A stretch of 32,566 bases of DNA from Streptomyces albicerus. Lineage in GTDB: Bacteria > Actinomycetota > Actinomycetes > Streptomycetales > Streptomycetaceae. The position numbers and the translations under genes were made by a program. Under the pieces are notes generated by a model, which worked only from the letters and a program-made list of their open reading frames with translations, was not told the origin of the DNA and ran no database searches. Of this stretch, positions 15,527 to 24,153 are shown piece after piece. Position 1 is the first letter of the stretch, and each line of letters starts with the position of its first letter. The stretch is taken from the NCBI RefSeq assembly GCF_008905045.1, contig NZ_VWMY01000001.1, positions 232,097-264,662 of the forward strand, given 5' to 3'.

Positions 15527-16909
15527 TCATGTGAGCAGCGGGGTCAGGAGCGAGGTGACGAAGAGGACCAATGTGCCCCCGACGCGGTTCGCCACCGTGG
15601 CGAACGGCATCAGGTGCATGCGTTCGCTGGCGGAGAGTACGGCGACGTCACCGGATCCGCCGGTGTCGGCCATGACCAGGCCGGGAGTGATGGCGGCTTC
15701 GATGAAGTAGAACTTGACCAGCCATCCCAGTACACCCGCCGTCAGCCCGGCGAGCAGCACGGTGGCCACCGTGAGGACGACGAACCGGGGGTCGCCGAGG
15801 GAGGTCAGGATCTCGGAGATGTCGATGGTCGCGATAGAGATCGCGACCAGCAGGGGCGGAACGAACACGGTGGTGACCAGACTTCCCCAGGCGGACGTCG
15901 CGTCCTCCAGGTCGGCCGGGAGCAAGCGGAAGATCTTGACGGCGACGGCGAGGAGGGTCGTCCAGGCGTAGGCGTGCAGACCGGGGACGAGGCGTTCGAG
16001 CATGGTGCCGGCGACGAGCAGGGTTCCCGCGATGAGCAGCCCCTGGCCCAGGGCGAGGAGGTTCGCTTGGGTGACGGACTTCGACGGTGCGAACTTCTCG
16101 GAGCCGTTGTCGATACGGAGGAGCTTGCCCTCCCCGTTGAAGCCGACGAAGGGGCGGATCTTGCGCTTGCCCAGGCCGTTGAGGAAGGAGGCGCAGAGGA
16201 TGCAGATGATGTTGGCCAGGAGGACGGTGGAGACCAGGCTGCCGAGCAGGCTGCTTGCCTCGACGCCGAGCCGTTCGCCGTACATCTCGCTCATGGGGAG
16301 GGCTCCGAGCGGCAGCCCACCGGCCATGATCGGCGCCGCGATCATCAGCATCGCGTCGGCGAAGCCGTAACCAAGGGCCGCGCCGAGCACGCCGATCAGG
16401 ACGAACACGACAGCGATGGTGCCGACGACCGGGACGGCGAAGCGCACGCCCGCATGGATCAGCAATGCGCGCGGCATGCCCAGAATGGCGCCGGCGATGA
16501 CCGCGATGAGGACGAAGTCGGAGAACCCCTCGTCGTCCACGAACGTGGTCACCAAGTCGATGACGCCGGTCGGCAGCAGACCCGCGTAGACCAGGAGGGC
16601 AGGACCGAACACGCAGAGCAGGATGGGCAGTCCGAAGTCCCGCAGCACCGGCACGCGACCGCCGATCCAGGTCAGCAGCCATCCCATCGTCATGGTCACC
16701 ACGAATCCGGAGAACATCCCGGGCGGCAGGCTGTCCGTGAACATCGCGGTGACCACCGCGGCGAGGATCGCCGCGAACACCCACACCGGCATCCCGCCTA
16801 TACGGAGGCGGCTCGTGCGTGAAGTCCCTTGGCCGGCATCGCCGTCGGCGGCCGGGGTGCTGCCCTCGGCCCGTGGTTGATCGACAGGGGCGCGTTTGCG
16901 GATGAGCAT
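15527..16909 (-). CDS. 2-hydroxycarboxylate transporter (2HCT/CitS family)
   Basis: This 460-residue protein has a hydrophilic N-terminal tail of about 35 residues and then about 11 membrane segments. The second re-entrant loop signature is clear: VMADTGGSGDVAVLSASERM (about residues 411-430), the G-G-x-G motif of Na+/citrate and Na+/malate symporters. The first loop reads PIMAGGLPLGALPMSEMYGE (about 190-209), where GGLPLG departs somewhat from the usual form. The family imports citrate, malate, citramalate or similar 2-hydroxy acids with Na+ or H+. The ATG at 16909 has an AGGAGA ribosome binding site. It is the last gene of the minus-strand operon starting with leuC, which suggests that its substrate is the pathway's starting compound. 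Confidence 0.9.
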   Translation of the reverse strand: MLIRKRAPVDQPRAEGSTPAADGDAGQGTSRTSRLRIGGMPVWVFAAILAAVVTAMFTDSLPPGMFSGFVVTMTMGWLLTWIGGRVPVLRDFGLPILLCVFGPALLVYAGLLPTGVIDLVTTFVDDEGFSDFVLIAVIAGAILGMPRALLIHAGVRFAVPVVGTIAVVFVLIGVLGAALGYGFADAMLMIAAPIMAGGLPLGALPMSEMYGERLGVEASSLLGSLVSTVLLANIICILCASFLNGLGKRKIRPFVGFNGEGKLLRIDNGSEKFAPSKSVTQANLLALGQGLLIAGTLLVAGTMLERLVPGLHAYAWTTLLAVAVKIFRLLPADLEDATSAWGSLVTTVFVPPLLVAISIATIDISEILTSLGDPRFVVLTVATVLLAGLTAGVLGWLVKFYFIEAAITPGLVMADTGGSGDVAVLSASERMHLMPFATVANRVGGTLVLFVTSLLTPLLT

Positions 16910-16958
16910 GATGGTTCTCCTGGGTGGGAGTCAGCACGTGCGAGGGAGCGGGCGTGGA

Positions 16959-19900
16959 TCAACGAGGCTCGGCGGGGACCGAGGAGAGGTTCGAGAGACG
17001 GTCGAGGTCTGCCTGGGCCTGGGTGAGATTGGTGCGGTACGTGGCGACGTTGGCGACCTTGATCTGCTCGTAACCGCGTACCTGGTCGGGCAGTTCGGCC
17101 AGCTTGAGGAGCGTGGCCAGGGTGTCCGGGCGCAGGTGGGGGAGGGCGCGCTCGATCGCCGTGCGGTATTCGGCGATGAGGTCGCGTTCCATGCGCCGTA
17201 CCGGATGCCACCCGAAGACGTCGAGCTTCGTGCCGCGCAGTCGGCGGGCCGCCCGTAGTGCGGTGAAGACCGGGCGGGATGCGGCGCCGAAGCCGATCTT
17301 CTTCTTCATGCCCATGGCGCGCAGGATCGGCGGGTGGAGTTGTACCTGGTAGCGGGCGTCCGTGCCGAACTCCTGCGAGACCGTCTCGTCGAGACCGGCC
17401 TGGAGTACGAGGCGCGCGACCTCGTACTCGTCCTTGTAGGCCATCAGCTTGTAGAGGTGGCGCGCCACCGCCTCGCTCACGGTCGTCGATCCCGGGGCGG
17501 TTGCGCTCTCGCGGACCCGGACCTGCTCGACGAACTCGGCGTACCGGCGGGCGTATTCGGTGTCGGCGTAGTCGATGAGGTCCGGTACGCGGATGTCGAG
17601 CAGGCGGGCGAGTTCGGTGCCGGGGGCGGCTTTGACCAGTTCGCGTACACCTGTTGCGTCCGGCAGGACGGGGGCGGGTGCCTGGGGCTGTTCGGGACGG
17701 ATGAGGCTCTCGATCGCCGCGGGGTCGCTGACCAGCTGGCGGCCGCGTCGGAAGGCCTGGATGTTGGTCTTCGCCGCGGCGCCGTTGAGCGAGATGGCGT
17801 GCTCCAGGGCTGTTGCGCTGACCGGGAGTTGGCCGAGCTGCCAGGCGACGCCGACGAGCAGCATGTTGGCGTACTGCTCGTGGCCGAAGAGCCGCTCGGC
17901 CATCTGCGCCGCGTCCACGCCGAGGTGCCTGCGGGCGGCCGACGCGAGGGAGTCGCGGACCTGGCCGGCGGACGGGAAGCGGATGCCGGTGTCGACGACC
18001 ATCTTTCCGGTGGGCACCTCGGCGGTCGAGGCGACCACGGTGGTACGCGCCGGGTCCGCGACCTTGAGGTGGATCGGGTCAGTGCCGACGAGCCCGTCGC
18101 AGACCAGGTACAGGTCGCAGCCGGACGCCGGGATCTTCGAGGAGACCTCGCGGTCCGTGAGCCGAATGTCGGACACGACCGCGCCGCCCTTCTGCGCGAG
18201 GCCGGTCTGGTCGAGGCTGCGTACGGAGCGTCCGTCGATGACGGCGGCCGTGGCGATGATCTGGGCGACGGTGACGACACCGGTGCCGCCGATCCCGGTG
18301 ATCCGCAGGCTGAAGTCGGCGGCCGGGTCGGGCAGTTCGGGTACGGGGATGTCCTCGGCCGCGATGTCGGCGGGCAGGACCCGCCGCGGTTTCTCCTCGC
18401 CCACGGTGACGGTGACGAAGGAAGGGCAGTCGCCCTTCAAGCAGGAGTAGTCGAGGTTGCACGAGGACTGATGGATGCGGGTCTTGCGGCCGAACTCCGT
18501 CTCCACCGGGTGTACCGACATGCAGTTGGACTTCTCACCGCAGTCGCCGCAGCCTTCACAGACCCGTTCGTTGATCATCACACGGGTGCGGGGCGTCACG
18601 GCCTTTCCGCGCTTACGTTTACGCCGCTTCTCCGCCGCGCACTCCTGGTCGTGGACGAGCACCGTCACCCCGGGCACCGCCGACAACTCCTCCTGGATGG
18701 CAACGAGTTCGTCGCGGTCGCGGATCTGGACCTGCGAGGGAAGACTCTGCCTTCGCGTGCGTCGTACGTCCTCCGACGTGACCACGACCTTGCTGACGCC
18801 CTCGGCGAGGAGCAGCCGGATGAGGCGCGGCAGCGAGAGCGCGCCGACCGGGTCCTGGCCGCCGGTCATCGCGACGGTGGAGTTGTACAGGAGCTTGTAG
18901 GTGATGTTGGCGCCCGAGGCGACCGCCGCGCGCAGGGCGAGGCTGCCGGAGTGGGTGAACGTTCCGTCGCCGATGTTCTGGATGAAGTGGTTCTCGGCGA
19001 CGAACGGGGCGATGCCCAGCCACTGGCTGCCCTCGCCGCCCATCTGGGTCAGCCCGAGCACCTTGCCGGTCTGCTTGTCGTCGGTGAAAAGCACCATGCC
19101 GTGGCAGCCGATGCCGCCGCCGATGATGGTGCCCTCGGGGACCTTGGTGGAGCTGTTGTGCGGACAGCCGGAGCAGAAGTACGGCGTCCGGGTGAGCAGC
19201 GGCAGCGCGGTGCGGGTGCGGGGAAGCTGGTCCTTCCAGGCCTGTACGGACTCGATGCCGTGGACGTCGCCGAGTCGCCGGGCGAGCGCCTTGGCCACCT
19301 GGTCAGCATCCAACTCACCGACCGGGCTGATGAGTTCGTTTCCGTGGTCGTCGGTCTTGCCCAGGATCATGGGGGCGTCGGGGAGGCCGTAGAGGAGATT
19401 ACGGAGGGCGTCTTCCAGGAAGGGCCGCTTCTCCTCCACCACGATGATCTCTTGCAGCCCGTGCGCGAAGTCGCGGATCTCGGCGGGGTCGAGCGGCCAG
19501 ATCATGCCGAGGCGGAGCAGCCGGATTCCCCGGCGTTCCAGCTCGTCCTGTCCGAGTCCGAGTCGGCCGAGCGCGTCGCGGACGTCGAGGTAGGTCTTGC
19601 CGGCGCAGACCAGGCCGATGCGGTCCTCGGACGTGCGTGTCAGGACCCGGTTGAGGCGGTGGGCGGCGGCGTAGGCCAGTGCGCGCGGCAGCCGTTGTGA
19701 GAATTGGCTGCGTTCGAGGTTGATCAGGTTGGGGCCTGCGAGCATCGCGTCGGGGCGGTGGTCACCGGCCGGGAGGAGATCGGGTGCGGGTGCGTGGTCC
19801 GGGTGGACCGTGGCGGTGCAGGCGCCGTCGGCCACCGCCGTGGTGATCTTCATGGCCGACCACAGGCCGGTGTGGCGCGACATCTGCACTGCGTGCCGGC

Positions 19901-20438
19901 CCATCTCGAGCACGTCTTGCGCGTCGGCCGGGTACAGGGTCGGCATCTGCAGGTCGGCGAGGGTGTACTCGGAGGCGCACGGCAGCGAGGAGGACTTGCC
20001 GGCCGGGTCGTCCCCGGCCAGGGCAACGGCGCCGCCTCGCGGATGGGTGCCGACGAGGTTGGCGTGCCGCAGCGCGTCGGAGGCCCGGTCGAGACCGGGA
20101 GACTTGCCGTACCAGTAGCCCGTAACGCCGTCGACTTTCAGGCTGCCGGCCTGGTCGGCCAGCTGGGAGCCCATCACCGACGTGGCCGCCAGCTCTTCGT
20201 TCACGCCGGGGAGGTGGACGTGGTCGAGGCCCTCGAACAGGGCCTTACGACGGGCAAGTTCCATGTCGTAACCCGCCAGTGGGGAGCCCTCGTAACCGGA
20301 GACGAGCGAGCCCGTACGCAGGCCGCGCTCCCGGTCGGACAGGGCGTTGTCGCGGACCATGCGCACCAGGGCTTGGATGCCGGTGAGGTACGCCGTGCCC
20401 TCGCGGATTGTGTAGCGGTCGTCGAGTGAGAAGTCCAT
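16959..20438 (-). CDS. Indolepyruvate/2-oxoacid:ferredoxin oxidoreductase, single-chain (IorAB-like)
   Basis: This 1159-residue fused enzyme converts a 2-oxoacid and CoA to acyl-CoA and CO2, reducing ferredoxin. In order: an N-terminal pyrimidine-binding TPP domain (MDFSLDDRYTIREGTAYLTG onward; GLVSGYEGSPLAGYD-like motif), FCSGCPHNSS (about residue 422), the TPP diphosphate motif GDGTFTHSGSLALRAA with N later in LLYNSTVAMTGGQ (about 486-515), a cluster-binding segment CEGCGDCGEKSNCMSVHP plus CNLDYSCLKGDCPSF (about 628-670), a gamma-type domain starting GIGGTGVVTVAQIIATAA (about 715), and a C-terminal DUF6537-like region. The start was set at MDFSL because a GGGAGCACC ribosome binding site precedes it. 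It follows the RraA-like gene by 14 bases and precedes the transporter by 49. Arylpyruvates are the best-known substrates, but the operon suggests an aliphatic 2-oxoacid such as pyruvate or a branched homologue. Confidence 0.93.
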   Translation of the reverse strand: MDFSLDDRYTIREGTAYLTGIQALVRMVRDNALSDRERGLRTGSLVSGYEGSPLAGYDMELARRKALFEGLDHVHLPGVNEELAATSVMGSQLADQAGSLKVDGVTGYWYGKSPGLDRASDALRHANLVGTHPRGGAVALAGDDPAGKSSSLPCASEYTLADLQMPTLYPADAQDVLEMGRHAVQMSRHTGLWSAMKITTAVADGACTATVHPDHAPAPDLLPAGDHRPDAMLAGPNLINLERSQFSQRLPRALAYAAAHRLNRVLTRTSEDRIGLVCAGKTYLDVRDALGRLGLGQDELERRGIRLLRLGMIWPLDPAEIRDFAHGLQEIIVVEEKRPFLEDALRNLLYGLPDAPMILGKTDDHGNELISPVGELDADQVAKALARRLGDVHGIESVQAWKDQLPRTRTALPLLTRTPYFCSGCPHNSSTKVPEGTIIGGGIGCHGMVLFTDDKQTGKVLGLTQMGGEGSQWLGIAPFVAENHFIQNIGDGTFTHSGSLALRAAVASGANITYKLLYNSTVAMTGGQDPVGALSLPRLIRLLLAEGVSKVVVTSEDVRRTRRQSLPSQVQIRDRDELVAIQEELSAVPGVTVLVHDQECAAEKRRKRKRGKAVTPRTRVMINERVCEGCGDCGEKSNCMSVHPVETEFGRKTRIHQSSCNLDYSCLKGDCPSFVTVTVGEEKPRRVLPADIAAEDIPVPELPDPAADFSLRITGIGGTGVVTVAQIIATAAVIDGRSVRSLDQTGLAQKGGAVVSDIRLTDREVSSKIPASGCDLYLVCDGLVGTDPIHLKVADPARTTVVASTAEVPTGKMVVDTGIRFPSAGQVRDSLASAARRHLGVDAAQMAERLFGHEQYANMLLVGVAWQLGQLPVSATALEHAISLNGAAAKTNIQAFRRGRQLVSDPAAIESLIRPEQPQAPAPVLPDATGVRELVKAAPGTELARLLDIRVPDLIDYADTEYARRYAEFVEQVRVRESATAPGSTTVSEAVARHLYKLMAYKDEYEVARLVLQAGLDETVSQEFGTDARYQVQLHPPILRAMGMKKKIGFGAASRPVFTALRAARRLRGTKLDVFGWHPVRRMERDLIAEYRTAIERALPHLRPDTLATLLKLAELPDQVRGYEQIKVANVATYRTNLTQAQADLDRLSNLSSVPAEPR

Positions 20439-20452
20439 GGGTGCTCCCTGGT

Positions 20453-21235
20453 TCAGTCCGCGACGCGGGTCGTGCGCAGGGCGCGGACCAGCTCTTCGAG
20501 ATCGGTGGCGGTGGCGATGGCCGCGGTCAGCTCTTCCTCTGCGGCGTGAGCCGCCAGACACCGCTCCGCCACGGCGGGCACGAGCGCGTGCGGGACGATG
20601 CAGATGCCGTCGGCATCGCCCACGATGTAGTCGCCCGGCCTGACCGGCCGGCCGGCGATGTTCACGACGTCATTGACGGCGACCGCTTCTACCCGGTGCC
20701 GAGCCGCCAGGGGGTTACGGTGCCGGCTCCAGACCGGGAGTCCTGAGTCGACGATCGCTGTGGTGTCCCGGACCGCGCCGTCGACCAGGCATCCGGCGAC
20801 ACCTGCGGTCAGCGCCCACTGTGCGGATAGCCCGCCCATGACGGCGGAGGTCACGCCCCCGCAGTCCATGACGGCGACATCGCCCGGCCGCGCGACGGCG
20901 TACAGGTCACGGTCACCGGCGAGGATGGCGGCGCGCGCTGCACGGTGGGTGCTGGGCTCGCCGTGCACGCCGACATAGCGCAAGGTCACGGCCGGTCCGC
21001 ACACCCGCATCCCGGGCGCCAGCGGCGCCACGGCGTCGGTGCCGAGCACGGCGCCTGCCCCCATCTCGTCCAGCGCGTCCGCCACCAGCGAGCTCAGCCC
21101 AGGGAGCGCGGCCCAGGCCTCCAACGGGACCAGATCGTGGCGCGGCACCTCGGTCGTACGGATGCGCTCGGGATCGAACTGGCCGATGAGCCGACGCCGG
21201 ATGCGTTCGGATTCGGAGGTTGTCGTGACGCTCAT
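20453..21235 (-). CDS. RraA-family aldolase/decarboxylase (HMG/CHA aldolase-like)
   Basis: This 260-residue protein belongs to the RraA/dimethylmenaquinone-methyltransferase-like superfamily. Here that most likely means a divalent-metal class II aldolase that cleaves 4-hydroxy-4-methyl-2-oxoglutarate or 4-carboxy-4-hydroxy-2-oxoadipate to pyruvate and pyruvate or oxaloacetate, and often decarboxylates oxaloacetate. Visible motifs are MDCGGVTSAVMGGLSAQWAL, the catalytic R-D pair in DGAVRDTTAIVDSGLPVWSR (about residues 146-165) and RPVRPGDYIVGDADGICIVP near the end. It is longer than short RraA proteins (about 160), as the aldolase branch usually is. Its ATG overlaps the leuD stop (ATGA), pointing to coupled translation. 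The true substrate is not shown by sequence. Confidence 0.85.
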   Translation of the reverse strand: MSVTTTSESERIRRRLIGQFDPERIRTTEVPRHDLVPLEAWAALPGLSSLVADALDEMGAGAVLGTDAVAPLAPGMRVCGPAVTLRYVGVHGEPSTHRAARAAILAGDRDLYAVARPGDVAVMDCGGVTSAVMGGLSAQWALTAGVAGCLVDGAVRDTTAIVDSGLPVWSRHRNPLAARHRVEAVAVNDVVNIAGRPVRPGDYIVGDADGICIVPHALVPAVAERCLAAHAAEEELTAAIATATDLEELVRALRTTRVAD

Positions 21236-21840
21236 CGGGCGGCCCTGTCCGTCACACGCGGCATCGTGACCCGCCGCCGCGCCTCGAAGTCCTTGATCTC
21301 GGCGGCGTGTTCGAGGGTGAGGGCGATCTCGTCGAGACCGCGCATGACCCGCTGCCGGAAGTGTTCGGGGTAGCCGAAGTCGTAACGCGACTCGCCGCAC
21401 CGGACCGTCCGACGTTCCAGGTCCACCTCGATGCGCGAACCCGGCGCGTCCTCGAGCCAGACCCACAGCTCCTCAATGTCCGCCTCGCTCATCTCGCCGG
21501 CGACGAGGCCGTTCTCGGCAGTGTTGCCCCGGAAGATGTCGCCGAAGCGTGGCGCGAGGACGACCCGGAAGCCGTAGTCGGCCAGCGCCCACACCGCCCA
21601 CTCGCGCGAGGACCCGGTGCCGAAGTCGCGGCCGGCGACGAGGACCGAAGCACCGTCGTACGCGGGCTTGTTGAGTACGAAGTCGGGGTCCTCGCGCCAG
21701 TCGGCCATCAGCGCGTCGGCGTGGCCGGTCCGGGTCTGCGGGGCGTTGAGGATGCGCTGGGCGGGATAGAGCTGGTCGGTGTCGACGTTGTCCCGTCGCA
21801 GGGGTACGGCGATGCCGGTGTGGGTGATCAGCGGTGTCAT
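21232..21840 (-). CDS. leuD: 3-isopropylmalate dehydratase small subunit (LeuD-type paralogue)
   Basis: This 202-residue protein carries the LeuD swivel domain: DNVDTDQLYPAQRI near the N-terminus, GRDFGTGSSREWAVWALADY (about residues 70-89), and APRFGDIFRGNTAENGL. Two ATGs are possible, 21846 and 21840; GAAGG is correctly spaced only for 21840. With LeuC it forms an aconitase-type enzyme that moves a hydroxyl group by dehydration and rehydration. The leuC stop lies 2 bases upstream and the RraA-like gene overlaps its stop by 4 bases. No leuA or leuB is here, and the downstream genes look catabolic, so this is more likely a pathway-specific hydratase than the leucine enzyme. Confidence 0.93.
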   Translation of the reverse strand: MTPLITHTGIAVPLRRDNVDTDQLYPAQRILNAPQTRTGHADALMADWREDPDFVLNKPAYDGASVLVAGRDFGTGSSREWAVWALADYGFRVVLAPRFGDIFRGNTAENGLVAGEMSEADIEELWVWLEDAPGSRIEVDLERRTVRCGESRYDFGYPEHFRQRVMRGLDEIALTLEHAAEIKDFEARRRVTMPRVTDRAAR

Positions 21841-21842
21841 GG

Positions 21843-23252
21843 TCATCCTTCGAGCTGCAGGTCGCAGGGGGCGGCGAGGCGGCCCGCGACGGCGGTGGCG
21901 GCGGCGACGGCGGGGGAGACGACGTGCGTGCGGACGCCTGGTCCCTGCCGGCCCTCGAAGTTGCGGTTGTTGGTGGAGGCGGTGCGCATGCCGGGGGCGA
22001 GGACCTCGCCGTTGATCGCGACGCACATCGAGCATCCGGGCGCGTGCAAGGGGACTCCGGCCGCAGCGAAGACCTTGTCGAGTCCCTCGTCGATCGCCTG
22101 TCGGCGTACTGCTTCCGACCCCGGTGAGAGATGCACCTGGAGGCCGGAGGCCACCGTGCGACCGCGCCAGATTTCCGCGACCTGGCGCAGGTCTTCGATC
22201 CGTCCGTTGGTGCAGGACCCGATGAAGACCGCGTCGACCGGGATCGACCCCATCGCGGTGCCGGGCTCGAGAGCCATGTAGGCCAGGGCTCGTTCGGCAG
22301 CTGCCCGTTCGATCGGGTCGGTGAAGGAGTCGGGGGTGGGGACGACGCTGTTCAGCGGGACGGTCTGGCCGGGGTTGGTGCCCCAGGTCACGCGTGGGCT
22401 CAGCGCGCCGGCATCGAGACGGACCTCTCGGTCGAAGACGGCGTCAGGGTCGGAGACGAACTGCGCCCAGTGCTCCTTCTCCGCGTTGAAGGCCTCGCCC
22501 GTGGGGACGTGCCGGCGTCCGGCGAGGTAGGCGAAGGTGACCTCGTCCGGGGAGACGAGACCGGCACGTGCTCCTGCCTCGATGCTCATGTTGCACAGCG
22601 TCATCCGCTGCTCCATCGACATGGCCCGGATCGTCGAGCCCTGGTACTCGATGACGTGCCCCTGGCCGCCGGCGGTACCGATCTTCTCGATCAGGGCCAG
22701 GGCGACGTCCTTGGCCGAGACACCGGCGGGCAGCTCGCCCTCGACGGTGACCCGCATGTTCTTCATCCGGGTCATCGGCAGGGTCTGCGTCGCCAGGACG
22801 TGCTCGACCTGGCTGGTGCCGATCCCGAAGGCAAGCGCCCCCATGGCGCCGTGCGTCGTGGTGTGCGAGTCGCAGCACACGATCGTCGACCCCGGCTGGG
22901 AGAGCCCGAGTTCGGGACCGATGACGTGCACGATGCCCCGCGACGCGTGGCCGAGTTCGTACAACTCGATACCGAACTCGGCGCAGTTGCGGCGCATGCT
23001 CGCGACGAAGGGCCCCGCCACCGTGCCCGTCAGGTCCTGCGCGGTGTCGATGGTGGGGGTGACGTGGTCCTCGGTGCCCAGCGTGAGTTCGGGGCGGCGG
23101 ACGGTGCGCCGCTTGGCACGGAGGTTGTCGAAGGCGACCGGGGTGTTCGCCTCGTGGAGCAGGTGCAGATCGATGTAGAGCAGGTCGCGGTCGGCGTCGT
23201 CGGTTCTGACGACGTGTGCGTCCCAGATCTTGTCGGCTGCGGTCTTCGGCAT
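21843..23252 (-). CDS. leuC: 3-isopropylmalate dehydratase large subunit (LeuC-type paralogue)
   Basis: This 469-residue protein has normal LeuC length and begins [20 protein letters not shown]. It carries [20 protein letters not shown] and three cysteines for the 4Fe-4S cluster: one in [14 protein letters not shown] (about residue 346) and two in [18 protein letters not shown] (about 404-407), followed by [14 protein letters not shown]. The ATG at 23252 has an AAGGA upstream. It is the first gene of the operon and divergent from a GntR regulator. Compared with my recollection of streptomycete leucine-pathway LeuC, it differs at many positions (for example [20 protein letters not shown]), so it seems a paralogue acting on a different C5-C7 hydroxy acid. 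The exact substrate is inferred, not shown. Confidence 0.94.
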   Translation of the reverse strand: MPKTAADKIWDAHVVRTDDADRDLLYIDLHLLHEANTPVAFDNLRAKRRTVRRPELTLGTEDHVTPTIDTAQDLTGTVAGPFVASMRRNCAEFGIELYELGHASRGIVHVIGPELGLSQPGSTIVCCDSHTTTHGAMGALAFGIGTSQVEHVLATQTLPMTRMKNMRVTVEGELPAGVSAKDVALALIEKIGTAGGQGHVIEYQGSTIRAMSMEQRMTLCNMSIEAGARAGLVSPDEVTFAYLAGRRHVPTGEAFNAEKEHWAQFVSDPDAVFDREVRLDAGALSPRVTWGTNPGQTVPLNSVVPTPDSFTDPIERAAAERALAYMALEPGTAMGSIPVDAVFIGSCTNGRIEDLRQVAEIWRGRTVASGLQVHLSPGSEAVRRQAIDEGLDKVFAAAGVPLHAPGCSMCVAINGEVLAPGMRTASTNNRNFEGRQGPGVRTHVVSPAVAAATAVAGRLAAPCDLQLEG

Positions 23253-23318
23253 CTCGGCATTCCTTGTCGACGTCGACTGGCTGCGCTTGGCTGCATCTCC
23301 GAGCACGGACCGCCTGAG

Positions 23319-23328
23319 AGATATATCT
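23319..23328. promoter_or_regulatory. Perfect palindrome AGATATATCT, candidate GntR operator
   Basis: AGATATATCT is a perfect 10-bp palindrome in an AT-rich patch of the leuC/gntR spacer, 67 bases before leuC on one side and 109 before the GntR start on the other. A -10-like TAATACT lies next to it (23331-23337). As the only clear dyad between the two divergent genes it is the best candidate for regulator binding. Confidence 0.5.
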
Positions 23329-23436
23329 GTAATACTCTGGAGATGTGCGTGAACTATGCCGAGCGTCACACCAGGCGTCAAGAGCGATAACCTGGCCTTC
23401 TCGAATCCGGGTTCATCGCGAGCGAAAGGCAGATCA

Positions 23437-24117
23437 GTGGCGAAGAGCGAGTCCGCCCTCCCGCCGCAGGCAGGTGGCGTACGTCAATCCATGACGGAGC
23501 GCGTCTACGAGGCCCTCAAGCGCGACATCCTCACCGCGCGCCGCCGCCCCGAGAGCCTGCTGCTCGAGCATGAACTGGCCACGGAGTACGGGGTGTCCAA
23601 GACCCCCGTCCGGGAGGCGCTACGACTCCTCGTGCACGAGGAGTGGGTGCTGGTCCTGCCCCGCAAGGGCTACATGGTCCAACCGCTGCGCTTCGAAGAT
23701 GTCCGAGAGATCTTCGTGATGCGCCAGCTCATCGAGCCGTACCTGGTGGTGGAGGCGGCGAAGCGGGCGACGCCCGAGGAGCTCGACCACCTGGACAGTC
23801 TGGTGGACGCGCAAGAGGCGGCCACCGACTCGGATGCCGCCCTGGACGCAGCCGCCGCCTTCCACCTGGGCATCGCCGAGCTCGCGGGCCACCGGCGGGC
23901 GGCGCGGACGCTGAAGGGGCTCGTCGAGGAGTCCCGGCGGATGTACCGGCTCGCACCTCAACTGGACCGACGCTTGCACGAGCAGGCCGAGTTCGCCGAC
24001 CACCGTGCGCTGGTCGAGGCGATGCGGAGCCAGGACACCGCGCAGGCGCATGCCGTGATGGAGCGTCACTTGCAGGAATCGCTGCGTCAGAAGCTGGAGG
24101 GGCTGACCAGCTTCTGA
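23437..24117 (+). CDS. GntR family regulator with FCD domain
   Basis: From the GTG at 23437, preceded by GAAAGG, this is 226 residues. The winged helix-turn-helix covers about residues 17-80 ([40 protein letters not shown]). The FCD ligand-binding domain follows, with metal/ligand residues visible in [29 protein letters not shown] and [12 protein letters not shown] regulators usually sense small carboxylic acids (pyruvate, lactate, glycolate, hydroxy acids) and repress a divergent catabolic operon. That fits the leuCD-rraA-oxidoreductase-transporter genes on the opposite strand. In-frame starts further upstream overlap the promoter. Confidence 0.93.
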   Translation: MAKSESALPPQAGGVRQSMTERVYEALKRDILTARRRPESLLLEHELATEYGVSKTPVREALRLLVHEEWVLVLPRKGYMVQPLRFEDVREIFVMRQLIEPYLVVEAAKRATPEELDHLDSLVDAQEAATDSDAALDAAAAFHLGIAELAGHRRAARTLKGLVEESRRMYRLAPQLDRRLHEQAEFADHRALVEAMRSQDTAQAHAVMERHLQESLRQKLEGLTSF

Positions 24118-24135
24118 CGAGCGGGGCGCACTTCA

Positions 24136-24150
24136 CCGGCCAGCGGCCGG
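24136..24150. terminator. Short GC hairpin between convergent gntR and SDR genes
   Basis: CCGGCC-AGC-GGCCGG is a perfect 6-bp inverted repeat with a 3-base loop lying in the 36-base gap between two converging genes, the usual place for a bidirectional terminator. It has no T-run. Confidence 0.45.
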
Positions 24151-24153
24151 CAG

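Noticed and set aside
17334..19700. A 788-codon plus-strand open frame opposite the ferredoxin oxidoreductase
   Set aside because: Its composition (Gly, Asp, Val, Arg-rich, no domains) is what the complement of a GC-rich gene produces. The minus strand holds the well-supported enzyme.
22131..23390. A 419-codon plus-strand frame opposite leuC
   Set aside because: Shadow frame; all conserved residues belong to LeuC on the minus strand.
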